Assembly: GCA_009379815.1 (NCBI GenBank)
Contig: WHSY01000010.1
Location: forward strand, 18,677-82,676
Reading direction: 5' to 3'
Source of the DNA: Pseudonocardiaceae bacterium
GTDB taxonomy: Bacteria > Actinomycetota > Actinomycetes > Mycobacteriales > Pseudonocardiaceae
DNA length: 64,000 bases
The first letter of the stretch is position 1, and each line of letters opens with the position of its first letter. Below the pieces are notes generated by a model. The model was not told where the DNA came from and did not search any database. It saw only the letters and a program-made list of their open reading frames with translations. A program made the position numbers and the translations under genes. Positions 32,992-40,866 of this stretch are shown here, piece after piece.

Positions 32992-33466
32992 GAATCGAGT
33001 ATGCGCCCCATCACCGACACCCGGAACGCTCCCGCCCTTGCAACAGCCACCGCGAGGTGCAGCCCCTCACCCGTCGGCCGGATTGTTCCGCGTCGCGTCA
33101 CCGCGTCAAGGGCGCGCCCGCGCGGGGACCCCTCCCGCCTTCGGCGGCCCCGCACGGGCACGTCGCACGCGACCGCCTGCGGCGGCCCTTGACCCGGCGC
33201 CGCTCCGCAGATCCCGGCCTCGTATCGGGTGAGGGGGACAAGCGGGTGATCTTGCAATGCAGCTATGCCCAGCAGCGCGAGGAGATGGCCCAGATGGGCG
33301 AAGAGCGACGAGGCAGCCGGTCTGGTGTCGCTGCGCCGAGCACCACCACCTCCCGCCGGGCAGGGGTGCAAGTAATGCACCGCCGAGCCGGACCGCGACA
33401 TGAGAACTCCGCCCGGCCCGGCGGCCACCAACAGAGGAACCCACCACCACAAAGGAGATGAGCACC
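32992..33466. other. Non-coding repeat-bearing gap upstream of ssb
   Basis: About 475 nt with no convincing gene. It has GTCAAGGGC (about 33107-33115) matched by its complement GCCCTTGAC about 70 nt later (about 33184-33192), an inverted repeat spanning very GC-rich DNA. Such gaps in actinomycete elements can hold replication or transfer origins; nothing here proves that. A + strand open frame (33057-33461) looks like a shadow. AAAGGAG at 33451 is the ssb ribosome site. Confidence 0.45.
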
Positions 33467-33877
33467 ATGAGCAATGAGACCACGCTGACCATCGTCGGCA
33501 ACCTGACCGCCACCCCCGAGCTGCGGTTCGCCCCGTCCGGAATCGCCGTGGCCAACATGACCGTCGCCGCCACGCCGCGCTACTACGACAAGCAGGCCGG
33601 GCAGTGGGCCGACGGCGACACCCTGTTCCTGCGGGTCACCGCGTGGCGGCAGCTGGCCGAGAACGCCGCCGAGAGCCTGTCCCGTGGCGACCGGGTCGTG
33701 GTCACCGGACGGCTGCGGCAGAAGTCCTACCAGACCGCCGAGGGGGAGAAGCGCACCGGTCTGGAGCTGCACGCCGACGAACTGGCACCCTCGCTGCGCT
33801 ACGCCACCGTCAAGGTCAACAAGGTCACCCGCGACAGCGGCCGGGACGATGAGGGAGACGACGGGACGCCCTTCTGA
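33467..33877 (+). CDS. ssb: Single-stranded DNA-binding protein
   Basis: 136 aa. The OB fold is recognisable ('TLTIVGNLTATPELRFAPSG', 'LFLRVTAWRQLAENAAESLS', 'GDRVVVTGRLRQKSYQT'), then a short acidic tail 'DDEGDDGTPF' that would bind partner proteins. The tail is shorter than in chromosomal actinobacterial SSBs, as is usual for element-borne copies. Of two ATGs, 33467 is favoured because GGAG at 33454-33457 gives a 9-nt spacing; the one at 33458 touches the ribosome site. It probably coats the strand during transfer. Confidence 0.93.
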   Translation: MSNETTLTIVGNLTATPELRFAPSGIAVANMTVAATPRYYDKQAGQWADGDTLFLRVTAWRQLAENAAESLSRGDRVVVTGRLRQKSYQTAEGEKRTGLELHADELAPSLRYATVKVNKVTRDSGRDDEGDDGTPF

Positions 33878-33894
33878 CCCAGACGCCTACCGTG

Positions 33895-33933
33895 CAGCGG
33901 CCCGCTCCCGACATCGCCGGGGGTGGGCCGCTG
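33895..33933. terminator. Hairpin terminator between ssb and the TVP38 gene
   Basis: Arms CAGCGGCCC (33895-33903) and GGGCCGCTG (33925-33933) are exact complements with a ~21-nt loop, placed between convergent genes. It probably ends the element's operon. Confidence 0.65.
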
Positions 33934-33974
33934 CGAGCCCGGGGTGGGGCGGCCGCAGCTGGCGCCGGGCCGCG

Positions 33975-34613
33975 CTATGCGTGGCGTCGGCGGTAACGGC
34001 GCGCGGCGGCCGCGCCTGCGGCGGTGAGGGCGACGAGCCCGAGGACGGCGATGGCGAATGGCCATGAGCCCGGCGAGGTGCCGTAGGCACCCAGCGCGAC
34101 GTAGGCGACGGTGCCGGGGATCATTCCCAGGGCTGTGCCGATCACATAGTCGCGGGGGCGCACCGCGGTCAGCCCGGCTGCGTAGTTGATCGGGGTGAAC
34201 GGCAGCACGGGCACCAACCGCACCCCGAGGACCGCGAGCAACCCGCGTCGGCGCAGCAATGCGTCAACGCGGGCGACCCGGGTCCCGGTGATCCGCTCGA
34301 CGGCCTCGCGGCCCAGCATCCGGCCGAGCCCGAACGCGGCCAGCGCGCCGAGCATCGCGGCGCACATGACCACGACGATGCCCGTCACCAGCCCGAACAG
34401 CACACCGGCCAGCACGCCGAGCACGTTCTTGGGCAGCGGAGCCAGCGTCACGAGCGCGTAGAGCAGCACGAACAGCGCGGGCGCCGCGGGCCCGGTCGCG
34501 GCGATCCCGGCGCGCAGCCGCGCCGGGTCGGGCAGCCCGACCAGGGCCGCCACTGCAACGGCCGCGGCCAGAAAGGCCCCGAGCAGGCCCAGCCGCACCC
34601 ACACGGAGAGCAC
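33975..34613 (-). CDS. TVP38/TMEM64 (VTT-domain) membrane protein
   Basis: About 212 aa with five or six helices and the VTT/DedA-like core 'LLYALVTLAPLPKNVLGVLA', 'FGLGRMLGREAVERITG', and 'LVPVLPFTPINYAAGLTAV' with the Gly/Pro re-entrant pattern. VTT proteins act as lipid or ion transporters; in bacteria they help membrane homeostasis, and some sit next to mercury or thiol systems. GTG 34613 lies 6 nt downstream of the CcdA stop, so it is co-transcribed with ccdA. Upstream in-frame codons are the ccdA shadow. Confidence 0.85.
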   Translation of the reverse strand: MLSVWVRLGLLGAFLAAAVAVAALVGLPDPARLRAGIAATGPAAPALFVLLYALVTLAPLPKNVLGVLAGVLFGLVTGIVVVMCAAMLGALAAFGLGRMLGREAVERITGTRVARVDALLRRRGLLAVLGVRLVPVLPFTPINYAAGLTAVRPRDYVIGTALGMIPGTVAYVALGAYGTSPGSWPFAIAVLGLVALTAAGAAAARRYRRRHA

Positions 34614-34618
34614 GTTGA

Positions 34619-35356
34619 TCAGAGCGGTGGCCAGCCGAGGCGGGCGAAGGTGGCGAGGATGCCGCTCATGAAAGTCGTCCACATCCCGGTCACAAAAGCC
34701 ACGCCCATGGTCGCCAGCACGACGCCGCCGGCGATCTCGATACGGCGTCCGTGGCGCCGCAACCAGCCGAACCTGGACCGGCCGCGCGCTAGACCCGCGG
34801 CGAGCAGCAGGAACGGGATCCCGAGGCCCAGCGAATAGACGAACAGCAGCAGCGCGCCGCGCGTGAGGGTCGATGTCCCGGCGGCGGTTGCCAGGATCGA
34901 GGCGAGTACCGGGCCCACGCACGGGGTCCACCCGAACGCGAAAGCCGCCCCGAGCGGAACCGCACCCGCCGGTCCGTGACCGAGCCGCCCGAGGTCGAAC
35001 CGCAGCGGGCGTTGCAGGAAACGGATCCGCAGCAACCCGGCCATCGTGAGGCCCATGGCGATGATGACCGCCCCGCCCAGCAGCTCGAGCGCCCGCTGGT
35101 GGCGGGTCAGCAGCGCACCGAGGGCCGAGGCGGTGGCGCCGAGCATGGTGAAGACCACCGAGAACCCCAGCACGAACAGGACCGCCGCGACAGCTACCCG
35201 GCGGCGAGCGGTAGCGGACTGCTCTCGCCCCGGCTCGAGCCGAGACAGCCCGGACACGTAGGAGACGTACCCGGGCAGCAGCGGCAGGACGCAGGGGGAG
35301 CTGAACGACACGATCCCGGCGACCAGGGCCAGCGACATCAGCGCGAACAGCTCCAC
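34619..35356 (-). CDS. ccdA: Cytochrome c biogenesis/thiol transporter CcdA
   Basis: About 245 aa with six helices and the two conserved Cys-Pro motifs of CcdA: 'FSSPCVLPLLPGY' in helix 1 and 'GWTPCVGPVLASIL' in helix 4. CcdA passes electrons from cytoplasmic thioredoxin to extracytoplasmic thioredoxin-like proteins that reduce apocytochrome c. The GTG at 35356 has GAGGAGGAG directly upstream. It lies just downstream of the M56 peptidase gene and upstream of the TVP38 gene, and probably serves the ccm/DsbE proteins at 43.5-50.7 kb. Confidence 0.93.
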   Translation of the reverse strand: MELFALMSLALVAGIVSFSSPCVLPLLPGYVSYVSGLSRLEPGREQSATARRRVAVAAVLFVLGFSVVFTMLGATASALGALLTRHQRALELLGGAVIIAMGLTMAGLLRIRFLQRPLRFDLGRLGHGPAGAVPLGAAFAFGWTPCVGPVLASILATAAGTSTLTRGALLLFVYSLGLGIPFLLLAAGLARGRSRFGWLRRHGRRIEIAGGVVLATMGVAFVTGMWTTFMSGILATFARLGWPPL

Positions 35357-35390
35357 CCGCTCCTCCTCGGTCTTGCAGGCCCGCCGAGGC

Positions 35391-36350
35391 TCAGAGCGTG
35401 AAGTCGCACACCGCGGCACCGGCCGAAAGCAGCGCCACCACGAGCGCAGGCCCGAGCGACAGGAGGGCCGCGGCGAGCAGGAGGCTGAGATGTGACGCCG
35501 CGCTCCGGGCGCGCCCGGGCGCGACGAGCAGACGCTCGATGCGCTCGACCACCCCGACGGCGGTGGCCCCAAGCGCCGCCACCGGCAGCGCCGGGTCGCC
35601 CGAGAGGGCGAGCAGCGCGCCGATCACGGTCTGCCCGTCGTGCCTGCGCACCGCGGCGTCGTCGGCCCGCATCTCGACGAGGCGGGCGATCTCGGTGGCG
35701 GCAGCGGGGAACAGCTGGATGGGTGGCAGGGCGGCCGCCAGCGCGCGGCTGACCGCGACCAGCAGGTGGTGCCGGCCGGCGAGATGCGCGCGTTCGTGGG
35801 TGAGCACGGCGTCGAGCTGCTGGCCGTCGAGCACGTCGAGCGCGCCCCGGGTGACGACGATCGTGGCCGGGCGGCCGGCGACGCAGTAGGCGGCGCGCTC
35901 GGGCGCGTCGAGGACGACCGCGCCGGCACCGAGGATCTCGCGGTGTCCGACCGCACGTGCGGTGGTTGAGTGCTGGTGGCTGTGCCGCCGCGCCCGCAGC
36001 AGGGATCGCGCGACGCGCAGCATCAGGTGGGTCAGTGCGAGCGCCGACAGTACGGCCAGTACCCCCACGCCAGCCTGTGCCACTGGACCGTAGCTGCCCG
36101 CGGCGGTTGCCCCGATCGTCGCGGTGCATGCGCTCACGAGCTGCGTGGTCTCGCCCCAGGCGTGCCACACCTCGACGGCGGTCAAGCCGGCGGCGGCAAC
36201 CCACGAGCCCACCACGCTCAGTGCTGCAACCGACCAGGTAGCGATGCCCAGCCTGGGAGCCGTGCCCCGCCGAGTCGCTCGTACGAGCAGGGGAGGCCCC
36301 ACCACCGCGACGACGAGGGAGTACAGCAGCAGGCAGGCAGCCAGGCTCAC
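35391..36350 (-). CDS. M56-family membrane metallopeptidase (BlaR1-like protease)
   Basis: 319 aa, with four or five helices bracketing the zinc site 'LTHERAHLAGRHH' (HExxH, near residue 182) and 'VEMRADDAAVRRHDG' as the third-ligand region. Unlike BlaR1/MecR1 it has no penicillin-binding sensor domain, so the signal is unknown. M56 proteins cleave or inactivate their partner BlaI-type repressor. ATG 36350 overlaps the BlaI stop by 4 nt. Confidence 0.9.
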   Translation of the reverse strand: MSLAACLLLYSLVVAVVGPPLLVRATRRGTAPRLGIATWSVAALSVVGSWVAAAGLTAVEVWHAWGETTQLVSACTATIGATAAGSYGPVAQAGVGVLAVLSALALTHLMLRVARSLLRARRHSHQHSTTARAVGHREILGAGAVVLDAPERAAYCVAGRPATIVVTRGALDVLDGQQLDAVLTHERAHLAGRHHLLVAVSRALAAALPPIQLFPAAATEIARLVEMRADDAAVRRHDGQTVIGALLALSGDPALPVAALGATAVGVVERIERLLVAPGRARSAASHLSLLLAAALLSLGPALVVALLSAGAAVCDFTL

Positions 36351-36712
36351 CGGGCATCCCCTCCGGTTCGGTCGAGCAGCTCACGGAGGCGCCGGGACTC
36401 GTCCTCGGTCATCTGCCCGACGAAGTGGGTGAGCACCGCGGCCGCGTCGTCACCGCCGTCGAGCGCCTGGCGCATTAGCCCGGCACTGTATTCTGCGCGA
36501 CTGGCGGTGGTCTGATATCGATAGGCTCGGCCCTCTCGCTCACGCACCAGCTGACCCTTGCGGAACAGGTTGTCCATGGTGGTCATCACGGTGGTGTAGG
36601 CGATCTCGCGCTCGGCCCGCAGCTGCTCGAAGATCTCGCGAACCGTGGCCGTACCCCCGGCAGCCCAGAGCCGGTCCATGATCACGGCCTCCAGCTCCCC
36701 GAACCCGCGCAC
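36347..36712 (-). CDS. BlaI/MecI/CopY-family winged-helix repressor
   Basis: 121 aa. The winged helix is clear: 'FGELEAVIMDRLWAAGGTAT', 'EIAYTTVMTTMDNLFRKGQL' and 'REGRAYRYQTTASRAEY', with a C-terminal dimerisation helix ending 'RLRELLDRTGGDAR'. BlaI-type repressors bind TACTA-type palindromes and are removed by the M56 protease. The matching operator at 36767-36790 lies in its own divergent promoter, and the same core occurs ahead of the multicopper-oxidase/redoxin and ccm promoters. GTG start at 36712. Confidence 0.93.
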   Translation of the reverse strand: MRGFGELEAVIMDRLWAAGGTATVREIFEQLRAEREIAYTTVMTTMDNLFRKGQLVREREGRAYRYQTTASRAEYSAGLMRQALDGGDDAAAVLTHFVGQMTEDESRRLRELLDRTGGDAR

Positions 36713-36766
36713 CTGCCACCTCCCGCGACGCCGCCGGAACCCGAACCAGAGGATAGGGCCCGATGG

Positions 36767-36790
36767 TACTATCTACGTACAGAGGTAGTA
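36767..36790. promoter_or_regulatory. BlaI-type operator 1
   Basis: TACTATCT (36767-36774) and AGGTAGTA (36783-36790) form an inverted repeat (7 of 8) around CGTAC, in the divergent promoter of the BlaI-M56 operon and the BNR-protein gene. It contains TACTATCTACGTAC, identical to operator 2. Confidence 0.8.
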
Positions 36791-36849
36791 ATTCAGCCTC
36801 TGCCGCTTGCCGCACGACGAAGACGTAGCGACCCTCCCGAGGTTCCCGC

Positions 36850-37827
36850 ATGGCCCAGCCCTCCCGCTCCCCCTCGAAGCCGCGCAAGCCCTCGCGCTCG
36901 CCGTCACGTCCACAGCCGAGCTCCCGCGAACGCGGTGCCCGCACGCGGCCCGCACCGGCGTCGACGTCCTCCCGATGGGCACTGCTGGGCGGCCTGGTCG
37001 CGGTGATCGCTGTACTCGTCGGCGTCCTTTTCTTCGCCGTCGGCGACGGCGACGACGCTGGTGGCGGTGCCGACGCCGGTGGCGGCGCCCCGGTCGAGGT
37101 CGGCCACGTGCACGGGCTCGGCGTGGACCCGGCCAGTGGGGATCTCTACGCGGGCACACACTACGGCCTGATCCGGTTTCCCGAGCAGGGCGAGCCCACC
37201 CTGGTGGGCGAGGTGCAGGACTTCATGGGATTCACCGTGATCGGGCCGAACCGGTTCCTGGCCAGCGGCCACCCCGGCGAGGATCAGGAGGGGCCGGCCA
37301 ATGTCGGGCTCATCGAGAGCACTGACGGCGGGCGGAGCTGGCACACCCTGTCGCTGGCCGGTCAGGCCGACTTCCACGCCCTGGCGGCCCGCCACGGCCT
37401 GATCTACGGCTACAACGCCGGACAGCTGATGGTCTCCGCGGACGGGCGGAATTGGGACACCCGCGCCCGCCTTGCGATGGCCGACCTCGCCATCAGCCCC
37501 GAGGGCCCGCAGACGGTGCTCGCGACGACCCAGCAGGGCCTGGCCAGCAGCACCGACGGTGGCCGGAGTTTTCGGCTCGTCGCCGGTGCCCCGCTGCTGC
37601 AGCTGGTCACCTGGACCGACACCGGAACGCTGATCGGTGTGGATCCCGAAGGCACTGTGCACGTCAGCAGCGACGGCGGCGCCACCTGGGAGCAGCGCGG
37701 CTCGGTGGGCGGTGCGCCGCAGGCACTCACCGCCACCGATGACGAGATCTTTGGCGCCGTCGCGGATGGCATCGTCGCCAGCAGCGATGGCGGCCGCACC
37801 TTCCAGACCCGATATGAGGCCAGCTGA
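36850..37827 (+). CDS. Membrane-anchored BNR/beta-propeller (F510_1955-like) protein
   Basis: 325 aa. A basic Ser/Pro/Arg-rich cytoplasmic N-terminus (~40 residues), one membrane helix ('LLGGLVAVIAVLVGVLFFAV'), then an extracellular beta-propeller with three Asp-box repeats: 'STDGGRSWHTL', 'SSTDGGRSFRL' and 'SSDGGATWEQR'. Similar proteins are annotated as F510_1955-family glycosyl hydrolases, but no catalytic residues are evident; a scaffold or sensor role is equally possible. ATG 36850 fits after the divergent BlaI operator. It is likely regulated by BlaI. Confidence 0.8.
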   Translation: MAQPSRSPSKPRKPSRSPSRPQPSSRERGARTRPAPASTSSRWALLGGLVAVIAVLVGVLFFAVGDGDDAGGGADAGGGAPVEVGHVHGLGVDPASGDLYAGTHYGLIRFPEQGEPTLVGEVQDFMGFTVIGPNRFLASGHPGEDQEGPANVGLIESTDGGRSWHTLSLAGQADFHALAARHGLIYGYNAGQLMVSADGRNWDTRARLAMADLAISPEGPQTVLATTQQGLASSTDGGRSFRLVAGAPLLQLVTWTDTGTLIGVDPEGTVHVSSDGGATWEQRGSVGGAPQALTATDDEIFGAVADGIVASSDGGRTFQTRYEAS

Positions 37828-37872
37828 GGATGCGGTGATGTCCGAGTGATTCAATCGTGAGGAGTGATATCC

Positions 37873-38223
37873 GTGCAACACACGACGCCGCTTCGCCTGG
37901 GCCTGGCGGCAACAGCCCTGGCCAGCGCGGGTCTGCTAGGAGCCGGAATCGGAGTCGCCGTCACAGACGGACCCTCGGCGCCGGCGCCCGTAACGGTTGC
38001 GGCAGCGCCGGTGACACCCGTGGCGGCGCAGCCCGCAGAACCCGACGACCACGCGTCCCCGAACGAGCACATGCATCAGATGATGCAAGGCATGCCGCCC
38101 GAGATGCGGGAGACCGCCCAGCGCATGCATGAGCAGTGCGGCTCAATGATGGGGCAGATGATGTCCGGTCACGATCGCCGTGGCGGCATGGGCTCCCAGC
38201 CGGGTGGCATGATGGACGGCTGA
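37873..38223 (+). CDS. Met/His-rich exported protein, probable copper binding
   Basis: About 116 aa. A signal peptide ('LRLGLAATALASAGLLGAG') leads into an Ala/Pro-rich stretch, then a tail dense in Met and His: 'EHMHQMMQGMPPEMRE', 'CGSMMGQMMSG' and 'GGMGSQPGGMM'. Met-rich motifs of this type bind Cu(I) outside the membrane, as in copper chaperones and CopC/CopM-like proteins. GGAG at 37861 precedes GTG 37873, which is preferred over GTG 37864. It lies 45 nt after the BNR gene, in a module containing a multicopper oxidase. Confidence 0.7.
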   Translation: MQHTTPLRLGLAATALASAGLLGAGIGVAVTDGPSAPAPVTVAAAPVTPVAAQPAEPDDHASPNEHMHQMMQGMPPEMRETAQRMHEQCGSMMGQMMSGHDRRGGMGSQPGGMMDG

Positions 38224-38337
38224 CCGTCGGCCACCGCCACCGGGCTATCCGTGCCGCAGCGAAAGACCAGGTGTTTGTCTGCTATCCGGGGCGGGAAGTA
38301 TCCGGCAGCTGTATAGGGATCGGAAGGTGCAGTAACC

Positions 38338-38571
38338 ATGATGGACGGCGGCATGATGACCGGAATGTGGGTCGTCTGGCTCTTCTGGGGGATCTTCGGT
38401 CTGCTCCTCATCACCCTTGCCGTGCTCGCCATCATCTGGCTGGCCCGCAACCTCAGCGGCAACAGCGGCGGTGGCCGCGACGACGCCGAGCAGATATTGA
38501 GACGCGAGTACGCCAGCGGACGCATCGACGAGGACGAGTATCAACGCCGCCGCGCCCATCTCGGGACCTGA
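38338..38571 (+). CDS. SHOCT-domain membrane protein
   Basis: 77 aa. Met-rich N-terminus ('MMDGGMMTGMW'), one membrane helix, and a C-terminal SHOCT domain ('QILRREYASGRIDEDEYQRR'). SHOCT domains accompany small membrane proteins of unclear function, often in metal or envelope stress clusters. ATG 38338 has GGAAGG upstream. It ends just before the converging thiol-redox operon. Confidence 0.85.
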   Translation: MMDGGMMTGMWVVWLFWGIFGLLLITLAVLAIIWLARNLSGNSGGGRDDAEQILRREYASGRIDEDEYQRRRAHLGT

Positions 38572-38686
38572 CGCTATGGCGCCGCCAGTGGCTGGGCGTC
38601 TCTCGTGGGCCGCGGCTCACCGGCGCTCGGACCACGACGAGGTCGTGCCGGATCGTTCAGAGCGCTAGGGCGATCAGACTACGGAG

Positions 38687-38704
38687 CGGGATAGCGAGAT
38701 CCCG
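38687..38704. terminator. Weak hairpin between convergent genes
   Basis: CGGGAT (38687-38692) and ATCCCG (38699-38704) pair around AGCGAG between the SHOCT gene and the glutaredoxin-like gene. The stem is only 6 bp, so this is a tentative terminator. The rest of 38572-38783 holds nothing recognisable. Confidence 0.3.
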
Positions 38705-38783
38705 TCCGGCCCAGCATTCGGCACCTGGCGGGCGGCGGCCAACCGACGCGGCCGGGTGTCGGGGCAGGTATAGCGAGTCGACC

Positions 38784-39047
38784 TCAGCTCGATCGCCGGT
38801 CCAGCACCCGACGCAGCTTGCGCTCGGACAGCCGGCCGTAGGAGAACGCCCCCTCGTCGAGTAGCACGCCGGGCGGGAACAGGACGCCGACGGCGGTGGC
38901 CAGCCGCTGCCCCTCCGCGGTCGCGAGGTCGACCTCGCGAACCTGCAGCGGGTAGTCGTGTCCGACGCGGTCCAGGATCTCCTTGGCCAGGTCGCAGAAC
39001 CGGCACTGCTCCTGGGTCAGCAGGGTGATCTCGACGGGTCGGCTCAC
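38784..39047 (-). CDS. Glutaredoxin-family thiol protein
   Basis: 87 aa, thioredoxin fold, active site C-R-F-C at residues 15-18 in 'EITLLTQEQCRFCDLAKEI'. It lacks a signal peptide, so it is cytoplasmic. GTG 39047 overlaps the redoxin stop by 4 nt (GTGA), so it is the last gene of a - strand thiol/metal operon. It may reduce the membrane CcdA-like protein or mycothiol-mixed disulfides. Confidence 0.85.
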   Translation of the reverse strand: MSRPVEITLLTQEQCRFCDLAKEILDRVGHDYPLQVREVDLATAEGQRLATAVGVLFPPGVLLDEGAFSYGRLSERKLRRVLDRRSS

Positions 39048-39763
39048 CGCGTCCGCTCCGCGGCCAGGTCGGCGAGCATGCCTTCGGTCGGCAGGTACAT
39101 GGTGTAGTCGGGGGCACCGCCGTAGTCGGCGCGCCAGGTGATCGTGCCGTCCGGTCCGACCAGAATGAAGCTGTGCCCGTTGGCGGAGCCGCCCATCATC
39201 CCGTACTGGGTGGTGGTGTACGTCCGGCTGACCGCCAGGTTCGGGTCGGACAGCAGCGGGGTGGACAAGCCCATGTCGGCCGCCTTCTGCGCGAGCAGGT
39301 CGATGGGGTCGTGGGAGATCGAGAGCACCTTGTCGATGCCGGCCTCGCGCAGCGCGGCCTGGTTCTGCTCCAGGTCGGTGATCTGGTCCAGGCAGGGCTG
39401 ACACATCAGGCCCCCGTGGAAGTACAGCAGCACGCTCTGGCCCCGGTAGTCGGACAGGCTGATCTGCCCCCCGGTGCTCGACGGCAGCGTGAACGGCGGG
39501 GCGACGTCCCCGGCGCCGGGTTCACCGGAGACGTGCCGGTAGCCGCTGGCTGCACTGGCAGTGCCGGCATCGTGGCCACCTGTAGAGGTGGCGTAGACCA
39601 GGTACAGCCCGCCCACCGCGATCACGGCGAGCAGCGCCCACGCGATGATCCATCCCCGGTTGCCGGACCGGCGACCGCGGAGCCGGTTCACCTCCCGGCT
39701 GCCCTGCTTGCCTGCCGGGCCGCCGCCCCGGGTGGCGGGCTTACCGGATGTCTTGCTGGTCAC
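39044..39763 (-). CDS. Membrane-anchored redoxin (AhpC/TSA-type)
   Basis: 239 aa. Basic N-terminus, one membrane helix (residues ~38-58), then an extracytoplasmic thioredoxin-fold domain: 'DVAPPFTLPSSTGGQISLSD', active-site Cys pair 'GLMCQPCLDQ' (C121/C124) and 'LLSDPNLAVSRTYT'. It resembles peroxiredoxin/TlpA-type proteins annotated as redoxin-domain proteins. GTG 39763 has GAGGAGG upstream, within the last codons of the CcdA-like gene (23-nt overlap). Confidence 0.85.
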   Translation of the reverse strand: MTSKTSGKPATRGGGPAGKQGSREVNRLRGRRSGNRGWIIAWALLAVIAVGGLYLVYATSTGGHDAGTASAASGYRHVSGEPGAGDVAPPFTLPSSTGGQISLSDYRGQSVLLYFHGGLMCQPCLDQITDLEQNQAALREAGIDKVLSISHDPIDLLAQKAADMGLSTPLLSDPNLAVSRTYTTTQYGMMGGSANGHSFILVGPDGTITWRADYGGAPDYTMYLPTEGMLADLAAERTR

Positions 39764-40646
39764 GCTCGGCCTCCTCGACTGGGGTCGTGGTCGGTGATGC
39801 CCGGGTGCGCGTTGCCCGCCGGACGAGGAATACGAGACCCAGGGCGAGCGCGGCGGCCAGCGCCCACCCGGGCAGCCAGGACAGCGCGTCCACGGCGACG
39901 CTGCTGGTGTGCTGCAGCCAGGCGCTGACCCGGATCTGCCACCCGTCGGTGGGCATCGCGCTGCCGGTGAAGGCCAGCACCGAGGCCAGCGCGCCCATGC
40001 CGATCAGCAGCAGCCCGCTCAGCGCGTTGCCCAGCGGCAACTGGTGCTGCCACCCGCTCAGCCGCAGCCGCACCTGCCGGCCGGTCAGCAGCGGCGCGAG
40101 GCTGGCCTGGTGGCGGTCCCACAGCAGCGCGATCACGGCCAGCGGGACCACCATCCCGGCGACGTAGGCCAGCCCGATCCCCAACGCGCTGGGGAACGAG
40201 GCCGCCGCCCCCGACAGCACCGCCACCCCGGCCAGCACCGGCGCGCAGCAGGCGCTGGCCACCCCGGAGAACGCCCCGAGCAGGTACGCTGAGCCGAAGC
40301 TCTCCGAGCGGGCCGCGCACGCCCCTGGCATCGGCAGGTTCGGCTTCCACCCGATCAGCATGGCCACCCCGCCGAGCAGCATCAGCCCGCCGCCGACCAG
40401 GAACACCGCGGTGTGCTGCTCGATGAACAGCCGGCTCAGCGCGGTGGCACCCAGCCCGATCGGCAGGATCACCGTCGCGATGCCGCCGCCGAACATCAGC
40501 GTGGCCGGCAGCACACCACCGTGATTGCGGAAACCCGTCGCGAAGTAGGCCGGCAGCATCACCGAGATGCAGCACGGCGCCAGCAACGCCACCAGGCCAC
40601 CGAGGAACGACGCCAGCAGCGTCGTTCCCAGCAGCAGCTCACCCAT
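39741..40646 (-). CDS. CcdA/DsbD-like membrane thiol protein with CC motifs
   Basis: 301 aa with about seven helices. Two vicinal-Cys motifs replace the usual CcdA Cys-Pro motifs: 'LLAPCCISVMLPAYF' in the first helix and 'VASACCAPVLAGVA' near residue 140. The symmetry and motif placement match the CcdA/LysE-type reductant carriers, and vicinal Cys pairs are also typical of metal (Hg, Cu) transporters such as MerT. So it moves electrons, a metal ion, or both. ATG 40646 is favoured; upstream frame is the neighbour's shadow. It overlaps the redoxin start. Confidence 0.8.
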   Translation of the reverse strand: MGELLLGTTLLASFLGGLVALLAPCCISVMLPAYFATGFRNHGGVLPATLMFGGGIATVILPIGLGATALSRLFIEQHTAVFLVGGGLMLLGGVAMLIGWKPNLPMPGACAARSESFGSAYLLGAFSGVASACCAPVLAGVAVLSGAAASFPSALGIGLAYVAGMVVPLAVIALLWDRHQASLAPLLTGRQVRLRLSGWQHQLPLGNALSGLLLIGMGALASVLAFTGSAMPTDGWQIRVSAWLQHTSSVAVDALSWLPGWALAAALALGLVFLVRRATRTRASPTTTPVEEAERDQQDIR

Positions 40647-40866
40647 CCCGGTCCCGCCGCGCCGAACCGTCCTCGGCGAGCGCGTCCTGGGCCCGCAGCA
40701 TGTGGATCTCGTCCTGCAGCTCGGCGATCTGCCGCCGCAGCTCAGGATCGCCGTTACCGGCGCCACCGTTCATCGGGCACCGGCCCCGCCGCATCGGCCG
40801 CATGCAGAAAAACCAGGTCGCGGCCAGCGACGCCGCCGCGACCGCGGCCAGCAGCACCGTGTCCAT
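40639..40866 (-). CDS. Small single-helix membrane protein with coiled-coil tail
   Basis: 75 aa. Helix 'VLLAAVAAASLAATWFFC', then 'MRPMRRGRCPMNGG' and a helical tail 'LRRQIAELQDEIHMLRA'. Met/Cys residues just after the helix suggest a metal or redox role. It overlaps the CcdA-like start by 8 nt, and its ATG overlaps the stop of the gene upstream by 1 nt. No family is recognised. Confidence 0.65.
   Translation of the reverse strand: MDTVLLAAVAAASLAATWFFCMRPMRRGRCPMNGGAGNGDPELRRQIAELQDEIHMLRAQDALAEDGSARRDRDG

Larger units (their letters stand above)
18970..33935 (+). mobile_element. tRNA-Arg-linked integrative mobilizable element
   Basis: A contiguous module: tyrosine integrase, SCO5389-like protein, GntR/UTRA repressor, operator array, excisionase, small element-type proteins, RRQRL zinc protein, DUF2637 SpdB-like protein, VirD4-type coupling protein, DUF protein, MobF relaxase, a - strand hypothetical gene and SSB. 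It closely resembles actinomycete AICE-like elements, but no FtsK/TraB-type transfer ATPase, replication initiator or T4SS scaffold gene is seen. The right end is set at the terminator after ssb; the true end could lie further right, including the cargo up to about 60 kb. Confidence 0.65.

Noticed and set aside
33057..33461. 134-codon + open frame before ssb
   Set aside because: Low-complexity Arg/Pro/Ala-rich translation, no ribosome site, overlaps repeats.
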